This document shows, piece after piece, positions 22,379 through 33,660 of a stretch of 64,000 bases of DNA (the stretch's first letter is position 1; every line of letters begins with the position of its first letter). The stretch is from Cladorrhinum sp. PSN259 (taxonomy: Eukaryota; Ascomycota; Sordariomycetes; Sordariales; Podosporaceae): positions 62,001-126,000 of the forward strand of contig MU867125.1 of NCBI GenBank assembly GCA_033725935.1. Direction: 5' to 3'. The translations under genes were made by a program, and so were the position numbers. Under the pieces are notes generated by a model. The model was not told the DNA's origin and made no database searches. It was given only the letters and a program-made list of their open reading frames with translations.

Positions 22379-23345
22379 TCACTCCCTCGAGCTCCTAAAC
22401 TTGGATCTCACTCCTCTTGCCCATTCCTCATCCTCTTTCCTGCCGCCAAGCCAGTACCCCTTCCCAACAGACATCATGAACCGCCCAGCCTTTCCTTGAC
22501 ATCCCTCACCCAGCGGCGCGCCCTCAGCAAATGGGTTGGGTGCAGCTCCCTCCTCGTCGTCCTCCTCAGACTCAGGTATCCGCTCATCCACAAACCGAAG
22601 AATCACCGCCCGTGCGTACGCCATCACTACCAAACTGAAGTAAAGCCTCAGAAGAGTAAAACCAACAATCAGAACCATGCTGAATGCCACATCGGGATCG
22701 CTTTGTGTGGGAGGAGAAATTGCCTGTTGTTGCAGTTGCTTGGCCACTCCTTCCTCCACGAGCAGTGACACGTCCCTCTTTTCAATAGCAATCATAGTAG
22801 GCTCGGGCACCGAGGTCGATGGTGGCCTAGTCCATTCCGCCCCATTTGCAAGTGCGAGATACCAGCTCGTCGCAAACGCGATCGTGTAGGCGGCGCTAAC
22901 AAGCGCGTCCACTCCGTAAACCCATGCTAGTAACAGATTGTGAAACGGCGACTGTTTGCGAATCTGAGGGATGCAAAGAGCGAGAGTGGCAATAACACCG
23001 ATGGAGATGAGAAAGTTGGTGAATTGCAGCGCCGAGAGCCAGTATCCCGTCACGATGGTCAGGAGACCGTAGATGCCGGTCGCCTTGTTAAAAAGAAGGG
23101 AGAGGGCGATCAATTCGGTGCCGGTTTCTAGAGATAGGAAGCCAAAGAAAGACTGTCGCACAGAATTCCAACGTTAGTAATGAGCTTGAGGATATGTATC
23201 GGATCGCGGAAGTTAAAAGGGGGTCGCAAAGCGCCAAAAGTAGATGAAGATGAAGATGCTGCCGACGACGAAAAGGGAGGCGGGAATCTGAACTCACTCT
23301 TGGGCGGGGCAGCCTCGGCCGCAAATATGATGATCGCGAAACCAT
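22379..23345 (-). CDS. KEI1: Kei1, regulatory subunit of inositol phosphorylceramide synthase
   Basis: Two exons, 23345-23298 and 23152-22379, encode 273 aa. Splicing joins the basic leader MVSRSSYLRPRLPRPR to SFFGFLSLETGTELIALSLLFNK. This reproduces the family's RPRSF...SL.TG.ELI.L..L.NK...YG start; the unspliced frame would begin artificially at MRQ. Four hydrophobic helices follow, with the family motif IRKQSPFHNLLLAWVYGVDALVSAAYT. A KR pair at about residues 141-142 (MIAIEKRDVS) lies in the loop between helices 3 and 4. Yeast Kei1 is known to be cut by Kex2, and this is the natural candidate site. The C-terminal cytosolic tail is acidic then basic. Kei1 pairs with Aur1 in the Golgi to make inositol phosphorylceramide. 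Confidence 0.92.
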
Positions 23346-24344
23346 TTTGTTACTGTAAAGAGGAGTTGAAATCCGCAGATGTGAACACGCGTTAAAAGGA
23401 ATGTAGTTATTCAGTGGGTTGCCGTCGTTGTGTCGCAGAATCGCATTTTTTTGAGAAATCAAAAGCCGAATTCCCAAACAGATCAGCGAAAAGGTCCATT
23501 CTCGGACTCTTCCAGGGTCCCGTCGGGAGTGGACCTTTCCTGCGTCTTGGCCGTTCGAGACAACAGTCCACCCAACCAACCACCCAGCACAGCTAATGTG
23601 ACCACCGAGTCGGATCAATCGGCACGCGACAAACTCAGGTGCCCAGGGCTTGGATTTGGCAGTGTAACCAGTAAGACCGGGGCGGCGCGTGTTCCATCCT
23701 TGCAGGTTCAATACCGTTGGGCGGTTTAAGGGACCCTGGGTTGGCCGATGTGGTGTGGTTGATGCAGGAACGGTTTCCTTATTCGTGACACAACAACCAA
23801 AGAATAAAAAATGGTATTTAGATATTGGAATCTCTAAACGGGGCTTACATTCAGTCAACTATTCAGATGGCGTTTTACGTCAACTTTGTCAATCAGCAAT
23901 TTAAGCTAGGTCTCGCTTGTCTGTTCACCCCGGCGGTGAGAAACTAAATTGGTTTTATGCGACCAGTTGCTAGCAGCTGTCTTTTGACTGTACCGAGAAC
24001 CTGCGAATTCAAGACCTTCTCATTGGCTGGATTACCACTTACACCAGAAACTTCCACTTTCTGACACCATTCGTCGTGCTGGCATTGCCAGTCATGAAGC
24101 CTGCGCTCAAGTGTAAAGATGGCAACAGATGCTTTTGCTGAGCCTCAGCTGTCAATCTCGAGGATGAAAGTAAAGATCTACATCCCCAGTATCCTACTCG
24201 AATGACTTGTCATTCTTATGATCAAATCCAGCCCGCAGGGAGATGTTGTTTTGTGGAAAGAAATGGTTTGCATGGGGTAAAAATAGAAATGGGCAAAAGC
24301 TAACCCGGCTGCTTCCCCTACCATATTGCGACAAATCATTCAGT

Positions 24345-24500
24345 AGTTAAGGTGTCCGGGTATGAAACGCACTAGGTGCGTTTACTCCGTGGGTCGGCCG
24401 AGGATTCGAACGGGACCTCTCCTAGTATGTAGGTCGACGTGGGAGAGGGTGGTTGGCGTTGTCACCCCCAGGCCACTGGGTTATTACCCGGTGTCTGTCT
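24345..24500 (-). mobile_element. Second tRNA-like element (B box and A-box-like sequence)
   Basis: On the minus strand, an A-box-like taacccagtgg (24483-24473, one mismatch) precedes a B box gttcgaatcc (24411-24402) by 72 nt. The region around the A box (acccagtgg..tggggg) resembles the element at 15.48 kb (gcccaatgg..tgggg). A short perfect hairpin, aaacgcac/gtgcgttt, follows the B box. T-arm and acceptor pairing are poor, so this is a relic or SINE head rather than a tRNA gene. Confidence 0.3.
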
Positions 24501-25770
24501 GGGGGTTGTTGGAAGGCACGGCAGGAATGTAGGTTATATAGGTACCAACTGGTGTCTTGAGAGAACCTTGATGGCTGTCATTGAGGAATTGGGTGAGGAA
24601 TCCTCTCACCATGAACACCAAAGCTTCCGGGTTTTCTCTCTAGATACAAACAATGCAGCCCGCGACCGTTCGCAAAATCCTGTCGCCATTCCTTGTGACA
24701 GACAGCTCATGATTTGTGACAAGTGCCAGTCTAAGTCTGCCAAGTACGCAAGCAAGCGGATGTCTCCCCCTTAGAGAATTGAAATAGAAGCAAAACCACA
24801 GTCTCGTTTCATTCTGGATTTGCATCTGAGATGATAGGACCTTATATCGGTCAAATATACTTACCACACAAGGCGCGCTGCAAAACGGAAAAAAAAAACT
24901 CCTCATTCTAGTAATCGCTTCTCCTCAGCTATACAGTCTTCTCTTCCCATTCTGTCGCTCGAATAAGCATAATGTATATCCAGATGGTAACAAAACCCAC
25001 GAGTGAATAACCTATTCGGTAAGAGTGAACTCAACGGATATACATTCCATCAATAATCCATCGGTATCTCCCTTTTTTCATATCAACCCTTGCAACCACG
25101 AATAACCAAAAACACACCAGTCAGGTACTTACTTGGTTTACAATATTTTCATCACGAATATTTAGTGGTTATATCTTACTAAATCTATGAACCAGCCCAG
25201 GTATCTCAGAATTGTCTTTCATAAACATTCTGTACATTTCACACCATCCTATCAGGGTTCAAACACAAACAGATACCGTGACACTTCCACAAATTAAAAT
25301 CCACCAATAACTCAAGAAAAGGCTAGCAAAAGGAAACAGTATCTCTAATGGAAGGAGGAGCCCTTTGATGGGAAGGAGCAGCCTCACTGTATATAGATAA
25401 GGTGGCCTTCTCTAGCTTGCTTCCTCCCACTCTTGTGACGGAGTGTGCGGCATCCGTCAACCATATATATACTGCAATTAGGGCTGCAAGTTGTCGACTT
25501 GCAGTTCGACGTTCCTCTTTTTGGAAGGTTGGTTGAGTGGTCATTGCAGTGCCAGTCGTACCGACCGTCACAACTCTCTTGTGAACGATACATCCACTTC
25601 CTCTACAGACTACTCAATACAATACTTCACTTGCCGTCTAGATCACCACTTGAAATGCCCCTCATTTCAGGCCCATTCGCCTCGCAATCTCGAAGACCCG
25701 ATAACCCTCTCCAACCCAACCCAGTAGAAGAAAAGACATTAGATGTGATAAAATAGTCCTTATAGATGGG

Positions 25771-25816
25771 GCAACAACAACAACAACAACCACATCAACA
25801 CCAACAACAACAAAAC
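25771..25816. repeat. CAA-rich microsatellite
   Basis: Imperfect (CAA)n interrupted by cac and cat units, in non-coding DNA. Confidence 0.85.
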
Positions 25817-26447
25817 CAAAACCCGAAATGGGATGGGATGGGATTTATTGACGGCATCAAAAGGTCCAATCAATATCCGTTGCATTTTAATCTTCGGCAG
25901 ATAACGGGTTGCAATCATGGAACCCTGAGGTATCGCGGGTTGATAGGACATATAAACGGGTGTACCTGAATGCCGAATGTGCCAGAGGAATATGGGTACC
26001 AAAGACCAAGGTATCCCCCAGAGACGCAGGTATGATTTTGATGATGGAATGGAAGTAAGAAGAGTGGCGTGCACTGAAAACATGACACATAACAGGTATT
26101 TCCCCAAAGGGGACCGGCGTAATTTGGTCACTTTCGGGGCAGAAAGTCAACAACAAAGTGCTGTGTATTGATGTTGGTCTTGACACACACCCAGGTATGC
26201 CTTGCCTTGCCTGTATGATCTATATCTAATCTAGGTACAGACCGTGTTCATTACATGAATGGACGGGGCGAAAGCATCTTCATGATGACTCTCCACACCC
26301 ACATCCGCCAACTTTAACACAAAGTTGGCAATCCTTCCTCCTTCCCTGATGCCATGTCTTGGTATATCTATGTGCACGAGAATGAACAGTTGGTTTTGTA
26401 ATAATAACACCTTATCCCTCCTCATCTTGTTTCTCATCCGAGATCAC

Positions 26448-26771
26448 CTAGGCCTGCTTCATCCCCATCCGGTCAAGGGTAGCCTTGATGCCTCTGTCGG
26501 TCTTCTTGGCGGCCTCCTCGAGGCGAAGCTTGCTCTCGACCTTCTGAACGGTGCGTGCGACGGGAGGAGAGATCCTTTGGACACCACGCTCGACTGGTGA
26601 CTTGAACATGGTGATGTTTCGCTCCCACCGTGGAGCCCACTTTGTGGTCTGGCGGGCGACGCGCTCCTCGGCACCTGGAGCCATCATGTAGAAAGGAGCA
26701 AGAGTGGACAGACCACCTGCTGAGACGCAGAAGACCTCAGTCCTGGTGGCGGCGGGGAGACGGACGGGCAT
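26448..26771 (-). CDS. Small conserved-looking basic protein, possibly mitochondrial, function unknown
   Basis: A 107-aa frame starting MPVRLPAATRTEVFCVSAGG. The N-terminus is basic and hydroxylated, followed by a hydrophobic stretch at about 14-33 (FCVSAGGLSTLAPFYMMAPG). The rest is amphipathic and charged (WAPRWERNITMFKSPVERG, then VESKLRLEEAAKKTDRGIKA). The composition is unlike the surrounding non-coding DNA and consistent with a small mitochondrial membrane-associated protein. I did not recognise the family. A donor-like gtaagc on the minus strand near 26935 hints at a 5' UTR intron. Confidence 0.65.
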   Translation of the reverse strand: MPVRLPAATRTEVFCVSAGGLSTLAPFYMMAPGAEERVARQTTKWAPRWERNITMFKSPVERGVQRISPPVARTVQKVESKLRLEEAAKKTDRGIKATLDRMGMKQA

Positions 26772-29139
26772 GTTGATTGAAATGGGGGGTTTTTGTGGGT
26801 GATGAAGTAAGGGTTGGTTGTTTATGTGTGATGGGAGGTTGAGGTGACGTGTTGTCTTTTGTTGTCAGGGTGATGTCAGTGTCTCGAAAGTCTAAGAGGT
26901 TGATGGGATTGACAAGCAGAAAAAGGGCTTACCTTTTCTGGTCAGTTGGGTATCAATCGTTGATGATTTGATCAATTGTAGGAGATGGAAATCAAATGTC
27001 TGATGATGATGACGAAGCAACTCCTAAATGTTGACGCCTGCTTCGGTGGTAACAACAAAGAATTGACAAGCTGCAGTATAAAGAACAGAGAACCTGGTAA
27101 CGGGAGGGGCCAGAGCAGGAGGGAGGGACGGGAAGAACGCCTCCTTTATCAGGGATGGGTGGTAGCAACTGGTCCTAATGTGTTGTTCTCCATCCAGCTG
27201 CGGTTACCAGGTTCCCCTCAGCTGGCGCACACTCGAGAGACACCTTGGGCAGCTTTCGACGGGCAGATCATGCCTGGATTAGCTGCAGACCCGTGACCCT
27301 TGAAGCACTCGAAGACGACTGCGACCGACTTCGTTCAATGCACGGGTTCCCTCGCTGTTTACAATGCCACAATAGGCGTCTACGGATGTTCCTTTGGTAA
27401 ACAGTGAGTACGTGAGGCAAAAGAATATGCTGCAAATTGTTTGCCTTAGACATCAGCTATGCTTCTTGACTACTTCCCCAGAACCTTCAGTCAATCTCGT
27501 CAATGGAAACCCGGCCAAACTGCCTGCGAACTCCAACCACGTCGACCCCAAGAATGGAAGCAGCCTGATTGGGACATGCAAGCAAGCAGGCATGCTGACC
27601 CGGAAGGAAGCCCCCTGGCCTGTGTGGTAGAAGCGGGGTAAAAGGGTGTTGCAGCAATATCAACGCTCCAATCACCATCTCGCCTTGCACGTCACTCTGC
27701 ACTCACTCCTGCCGACCGTTCAGCATTTGTCCTACCCTTCCAGGGTGTGGTCTCACTTGACCCTTGTTGTGGCACGATTAGCACATGGGAAGAGCGGGGA
27801 AGACATATGAAGCCCACGCACTCCCTCCCTCGAATTCTGTTGATTTTCTCCTCCCTGATCTTCCCCAAGGCCGCGATGGCCATGCTTTCGACTTTGGTAG
27901 ACCTTTTGAAACGGAACAAAAGGATGTTGATATCGAAATCGATGTTGTTTCTCTCTTGGTCCTTTGTTAGCGTCCGCTGACAGCCAGACCAGTGGATCCT
28001 GCGCCCTTGTCAACTCCACATTCCCCGGATTCCACCCCGCAAGATCACACGATGTGGACCCGTGGTGGAGCTCGCGATCATCAGCATACACGTTTGACTG
28101 TTTGACAGCTTCTGGCGTTGAGCCATTGAAGTCGAAGTCGAGGACAGGAACCTTATTTGGGTGGATCAATTGCCGATTGACGTGTGATAGCGTTGATTCC
28201 GGACTCATAACAACATTGTTCGGAGCATTTTCCCCCGGTACACTTCTTGAGCTGAGAGGAAGTCAATTGATGTGTCTTCTTCCAGATACCCCAACTCATT
28301 TCGCCGCGAGCGGGCTCCTCAGTCCGACAGATTAACAAAAAATGATAGTGACCGAGTTTGGTTTCGTGTCCTCCAGCCGGATCTCCATCTACAGCATACG
28401 CTCTACTTTTCAAGGAGATACCGAAGGCTCCATTGAAGCAGCGACACAGAGAGCCTGACTCCTCTCGTTGCAAGCTTGCGGCACCGTGGCAGTGGAAACT
28501 TGGCATTGATGCCAGGTCTGTTCGGCCATTGAGAGACATCATGTGATGCTTCCCAAAGCCATGAAGGGTGAACACTGGAATTTGAGAGATGCGAACAAGG
28601 TTACTAAACGATCATCGGACTGATCAGTGGCAACGGCTGCAGCAAGACGTGCTTCCGAACGGGCTTACGAAAGTGCTCTCAGTGCAGCGTTTTCCTCGCC
28701 TGAAAACGGAGAAAAGAAGACACCTTGGAGCTTGCAGGTGGGAGTGCACCGCGAATCTAAACTTCGGCACTTTTTTGTTCTCCTCTTTAGATAATAAATT
28801 CTTTTGATCAGCTAGTCATACCATGGTTAAGAAAGTTAAAAGCGATTATTTAGATGATTACACGCTCTACTGATGATTTTATCCGCCCAATTTGGCGTGC
28901 ACAGAATACCCTAACCCTCAACCAAACCCATCCACAGCTGACTAACCACTTGACTTAAGATAAGATAACGATTCGACCCCACACATTTTCATGCAACAGC
29001 GGCCAAAGGCGGTCAATTTTTTCGGACAGTCGAGAACTGCATCGACCCTGGATTGAGTGTAGTGAATCTCTCGTCCGCAACAACCCCCCTCGACAGATTT
29101 TTCGACACCACCCCTCGAGTCGGAAATTAACCCAAAAAG
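26772..29139. other. Intergenic region without convincing genes
   Basis: 2.4 kb of low coding potential. The only motif noted is a telomere-like accctaaccct at 28908-28918, upstream of RLP24. Confidence 0.5.
28908..28918. promoter_or_regulatory. Telomere-like box upstream of RLP24
   Basis: Accctaaccct lies about 220 nt before the RLP24 start. TTAGGG-type boxes occur in promoters of ribosomal and ribosome-biogenesis genes of many fungi, where Tbf1-type factors can bind. The function here is inferred. Confidence 0.4.
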
Positions 29140-29900
29140 ATGCGTGTCGATAACTGCTTTTTCTGCGGGAGGCCCGCATGGCCAAGCAAGGGTATCACCT
29201 TTATGCGTAATGATGGTATGTTTTTTTTTCCCTCTTAAATCTTTACGATCTATCTACCTTTTCAAGAAAATAACTAATTGACTTTTTTTTTTCTTACTCT
29301 GCAACAGGTAAATCATTCCGCTTCTGCCGCTCCAAATGCCAGAAAAACTTCAAGATGAAGCGCAACCCGCGCAAGCTCAAGTGGACAAAAGCATACCGCA
29401 AGAACGCTGGCAAGGAGATGGTGGTGGACAGCACCCTCCAGTTCGCCGCCCGCCGCAACGTCCCAGTCCGCTACGACCGGGAGCTCTTCGCCAAGACGGT
29501 CAAGGCCATGGAGCGCATCAGCGAGATCCGCGCCCGCCGCGAGCGCATCTTTTACAAGAAGCGCATGGCCGGCAAGCGCGCCCGCGAGGTCGCCTCCGCC
29601 CGGAAGCTCGTCGCCGACAACGAGCACCTGCTGCCCCGTCTTCGGGGAAGCGAGAAGAGACGCCTGGCCGAGCTGGCTGCCGAGCGTGGCGTGGACGTCG
29701 AGGAGCTCGAACGCGAGGAGCTGGCTGCCAAGACGTCGAGCAAGAAGAGCAAGGCTTTCGGTGGAGAGGTGCGCAGACTCAGGGTCAGGACGGATGGTGG
29801 CGTCGAGGAGATCACCGAGACGCTGGGTGGGCATGCTATCGGGGAGGATTCGGCTGATGAGGACGATGATGACGAGGATGATGATATGGATACGGACTGA
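29140..29900 (+). CDS. RLP24: Ribosome biogenesis protein Rlp24
   Basis: Two exons, 29140-29215 and 29308-29900, encode 222 aa. Splicing joins MRNDG to KSFRFCRSKCQKNFKMKRNP. A L24e-type zinc-binding set is visible: C6-x2-C9 (CFFC) and C32-x3-C36 (CRSKC). The conserved FKMKRNPRKLKWTKAYRK block follows. A long basic helical region comes next, and the protein ends in an acidic tail of D/E residues. Rlp24 is a placeholder for ribosomal protein L24 on pre-60S particles. In yeast it recruits and stimulates the AAA-ATPase Drg1/Afg2, which releases it in the cytoplasm. The length fits Rlp24 (about 200 aa) and the sequence is longer at the C-terminus than cytosolic L24. Confidence 0.95.
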
Positions 29901-30523
29901 AGAAAGGGTCAGGGTCGTTTTGCGGAAATGGTTTCCCCCCTTTTGCGCGCTCAGAAAGTCACTCCACCCACCTTCTAGTCTCGCCCACCTTTATTTCCGC
30001 ATATATGGATCAGGGAGTTAGCCTTCTGGACGACGACTAGCTAGGCTGTGTTGTTCCTCTTCAGCAGCATGCTTTTTTTTACTTTCGGAAGGGACAGGGG
30101 AAAGGGGAGCCAGTGATTGATACCAGCATTTTTTTAGGCACAGAGCCAATTGAGTACGACGTTTCATCAAAAGCTTAACCAGGGGCTGGCAAGTGCACGA
30201 TCCGTACAAAGCATGGAAGAATTGGACACGGAGCCATCATGGGAAAGGGGGAAACAGAAGTTCTATATGGACGGCAATCTATGGAAAGCAAAAGTCCTGG
30301 TAAAGAAGACGAAGTCATCACAAAAATCTTTTTTGGGGTTTGCGGAAAATATTAATTGGCGAATTCGGCGTTTAAATCAGAGAAGGGGGATGCTTTGTTC
30401 CAAAAAATAAGTTCGATGTGCAAATATATATTTTTCTTTAGCTAGAGAGAGAGAAAGTTTCTTTATTTGGCAAGACATAAAACATTCTATATCATTGAGA
30501 TATGCATGAAGTGGTTGTCAGTT

Positions 30524-30539
30524 GGGGGGGGGGGGGGGG
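30524..30539. repeat. Poly(G) run, 16 nt
   Basis: Uninterrupted G homopolymer. The length may be inaccurate in a draft assembly. Confidence 0.9.
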
Positions 30540-30921
30540 CGTGTGTATGTATTATCTTTTTCCTTCCTTTTTGATGTATATTTTCATATATATACATACC
30601 CCTTCTTCTTTTGCCATCATGAACATGATACAAAATGTCCCCCCCCCAAAAACCGTTTCCAACCTCTTTGCTCTCCGAAAATACGCCATCTTATGAGTGT
30701 CTGAAAACTCTTCTCTTCTCTTCTCCCGCTTTTTGTGTGGTGATATCATTAAGTAGATTTTTCTTAAAGTTATGTATGTATAAAACGCTAATGCGTGAGA
30801 AAAGTCATCATCAACTCACTCACCCACTCACCCAACCCCCTTTAAACCCCTACCCGCTATGCTTCCCTTCAGCTTTTTTTCTCGTTCCCAGTTTCTTATC
30901 TGATTCAACAAGAAAAATGAA

Positions 30922-30959
30922 ACACACGACACACACAAACACACACACACACACACACA
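30922..30959. repeat. (CA)n microsatellite
   Basis: Imperfect CA/ACA repeat, in non-coding DNA. Confidence 0.9.
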
Positions 30960-31021
30960 ACATTTCCCCACACAGAGACAACATACACAATCTTTTCAGT
31001 TTGGGGCGCCTTCGGTTTTTC

Positions 31022-31057
31022 GTTGTTGTTGTTGTTGTTGTTGTCGTTGTTGTTGTG
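31022..31057. repeat. (GTT)n microsatellite
   Basis: GTT repeat with one GTC interruption, just downstream of the Rab6 stop codon. Confidence 0.9.
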
Positions 31058-31138
31058 TTTCATAGGTTTCTTTTTTCCCTTCCCCTCCTCCTATCTCCTC
31101 TCTCTGTCTCTCTCTCTCCGCAAATAAATTCTAGCAGG

Positions 31139-32154
31139 CTAGCAAGCACAACCCTCCTGCTGCTGTCCCTGACCGGCCCCGTTACTACCCACATCAATGA
31201 CCGTATTGCTCGCCTGCGCGGCGGCGGCGCCGTCGTTTCCTTCCATGCCCGGTAAGGCCTGCGCAATCTTTTTGAACAGGTTCTTGACGTTGTGGCCGGC
31301 CTTGGCGCTCGTCTCGACAAACATGAGGTTGTTCTTGCGCGCCTCTTCTTCTCCCTGGGCGGTCGTCACCTCGCGCTTGTCGTTGAGATCCGTCTTGTTG
31401 CCCACGAGGACGATGATGACGTCGTTGCCGCGCTCGGCGCGGACGTCGTCGATCCATTTTCGCGTGTTTTGGAAGGATTTGGTATCTACAAGGAAGATCA
31501 GAAATGTTAGGGTCCCAAGGTAAAAATGGGGGGGGAAGAAAAAAAACAAACTTGAGATATCGTAAACTACTACCGCCACGCTCGAGTCTCGAATGTAGGA
31601 AGGAATCAAGCTCCTGAATCTTTCTTGGCCTGCCGTATCCCAAAGTTGTAGCCTTACCGTTCGGTCTTCGAGGTACATTGTCTGTTTTCCGTAAGAAGCG
31701 GTCTAGTTAGCTCTCTCTCTCTCTTTCTCTCTCTTTCTTTCTTTCTCTCCTTCTCTCCTTCTCTCCCTGCGGTCGCGGAAAAAAAAAAAAGGGGGGGGTG
31801 GGACGGGTTGTTGAAAAAAAAAGATTTTGCTCGCCTTGGAGAGGAAGTCAATGCCGATGGTGGCTTGGTACATGTTGTCGAACGAATCGTACATGAAGCG
31901 TGTGATGAGCGATGTTTTGCCAACTATTGTCCACGAAAGTAAGTGTCCATCCCATCATCATCATCATCCCTGTCTTGCGCCTCCTGGTGTTGAGAGAGCA
32001 TACCGCTTTGTTCCCCCAAGAATACCAGTCTGTTGTTACATCCAGGATTAGCCAATGCGTTCCCCGTAGGAAGTCGATTTTTGGTGGGCGGGTGTATTTA
32101 CTTGAACTTCTTCAAGGGGTTGTTGTAGGACCCGCCTGCTGCTGCTTGCGCCAT
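31139..32154 (-). CDS. YPT6: Rab6/Ypt6 small GTPase
   Basis: Five exons: 32154-32102, 32029-32004, 31923-31835, 31681-31552 and 31485-31139, giving 214 aa. The junctions yield NNPLKKFKLVFLGEQSVGKT, then SLITRFMYDSFDNMYQATIG and [20 protein letters not shown], the canonical Rab6 sequence. G motifs: P-loop GEQSVGKT (23-30), DTAGQE (71-76), GNKTD and ETSAK. The C-terminus GCAC is a CAC double-cysteine prenylation signal. Rab6 directs retrograde endosome-to-Golgi and intra-Golgi traffic. Two splicing oddities: exon 2 is only 26 nt, and the intron after exon 3 starts GC rather than GT (AAG|GCGAGC). The plain GT options nearby do not restore the conserved [10 protein letters not shown]. Confidence 0.95.
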
Positions 32155-33660
32155 GGTTGCGGTGGTGGTGGTGGTGGTGGTCGGAGTTGGAGAGGGTGCG
32201 CGTAGGTGTGAATATTATAGCAAAAATGTAAACTTATGTTTCGTTATTCGTAGATGTCGTTAATATCACTGCTGTTTTTGTCAAGTCTCAGTTGTGTGGT
32301 GGCTCTCTTCTGGGGCTTTTCAGTTCCGGCGTCGTTTCGGTCAGTTTTGAGAAGTGGCGCCAGTTGTCGGTTGCTGTCGGTTCCAGGGTATCGATCGCTT
32401 GTGGTGGTGGTGGCAGATTCGTCGACAAAACAAACGAGAGCGGGAAACCTTCGGGAAGAACAGGTGTCCTTCCTAATGCACGGGGAATATACTGAACTGA
32501 TGTACTCGGAAAAGAATATTCTTTGTGATGGAAAGGGGTCCGGCGCTGTTTTTTCGCGCCTCGTTCGTCGCAAGCCAGTCCCAGACTCTTGGCGGCCGTC
32601 ATGGGCAACAGTTCCGACAAACGCATGCCCGCAGGGTGGCTGCGGCTGATTGGAAGGGTTCACCCACGTTGAGATGGTCCTCGGGGACCGACAGCTGTCA
32701 GTCTCGCGGAGCCATTCTGCGCCACGTGCACATAGTCTTATCTAATCCTCTAAAACCATCAGTAGCAAGAAGTTAGTTGCGGGAAGATGAAGGTAAGGAG
32801 CAAGTTTCCGTATAAAAGAAGTTGGCCGAGACAAAAATCACGAAGAATAGGACTTGTAAAAGATGCTATGTACGTTGTAAGTTTTTTGGGGTGAGATAAT
32901 ATCATTTCTTAGAGTTTGATGAGCTTCCGCGCTTTTTCCTAGTCTTGCAATGTTTTCCGGGCTTATTATGGTTCTTATGGAGAAGAAAGCTTCAACAGAC
33001 CACAGTGAGTGTCTGGACGACTTTGCTGGCCGCTTGAAAGACGATGCTGTTAAAAAGGTTATGTGTGTTCAACCAAATGGGGGTTTGTGAAGCGCGAGTT
33101 CATCAGCGGCTTTGCATACTCCTAGTGTTACTAGGGCCACCCACAGTACTCACAAACACAGAGCAGCTCTCATAAAAAAGGCATCACGAGCGAGATCGAG
33201 GAGAAATAAACAAGTATCAATGAAGCAAGGGGGTATAATATTAAAGCTCGCTCTTTCATCTTTCACACTTTCTCTAAACCATCCACAAGTTGTAAAAAGA
33301 ACAAGAAAAACAAAAAAACAGATTATTCCTCCCATGTTATTCGTTGTCCATCCATTCCGGGTTGTCGTTAATTTCCTTCCCACCTCCTCTCTGTGTTCTG
33401 TTCCGTCATAACCTATATACATACATGATTTTGTTGTGTGTCCGTGTTCCAACAGGGTGGTGGCAACTGTGTAAGTAGAAGTCGTTCATAATCCCATCAT
33501 AAATATTCAACTTTTCCTTTTTGTTTTTTTCGTCGTCGTCGTGAATGAAGAAAAAAACAAAAGTTGAAAATGTAAAACAAAATCTCACAAAAGTAAAACC
33601 CCAAACATGAAAACAAAAATTCCCCTCTCCATCTCTGTGAAGACAGACGAAAAAAAAAAA
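32155..33660. other. Intergenic: Rab6 promoter side, chitin synthase 3' flank
   Basis: 1.5 kb. Short frames overlap on both strands without motif support. No repeat or RNA gene was recognised. Confidence 0.5.

Larger units (their letters stand above)
23346..26447. other. Long intergenic region without convincing genes
   Basis: 3.1 kb. It holds an ACGCGT site at 23387-23392 upstream of Kei1, a tRNA-like element near 24.4 kb and a CAA-rich microsatellite at 25771-25816. The open frames are short and without conserved motifs or splice support. Confidence 0.5.
29901..31138. other. Convergent intergenic region with simple repeats
   Basis: It holds a G16 run (30524-30539), a CA-rich tract (30922-30959) and a GTT-rich tract (31022-31057). 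No gene was recognised. Confidence 0.6.

Noticed and set aside
32244..32663. 139-aa minus-strand frame upstream of Rab6
   Set aside because: No domain, no splice context, and overlapped by an equally long frame on the other strand; likely promoter DNA.
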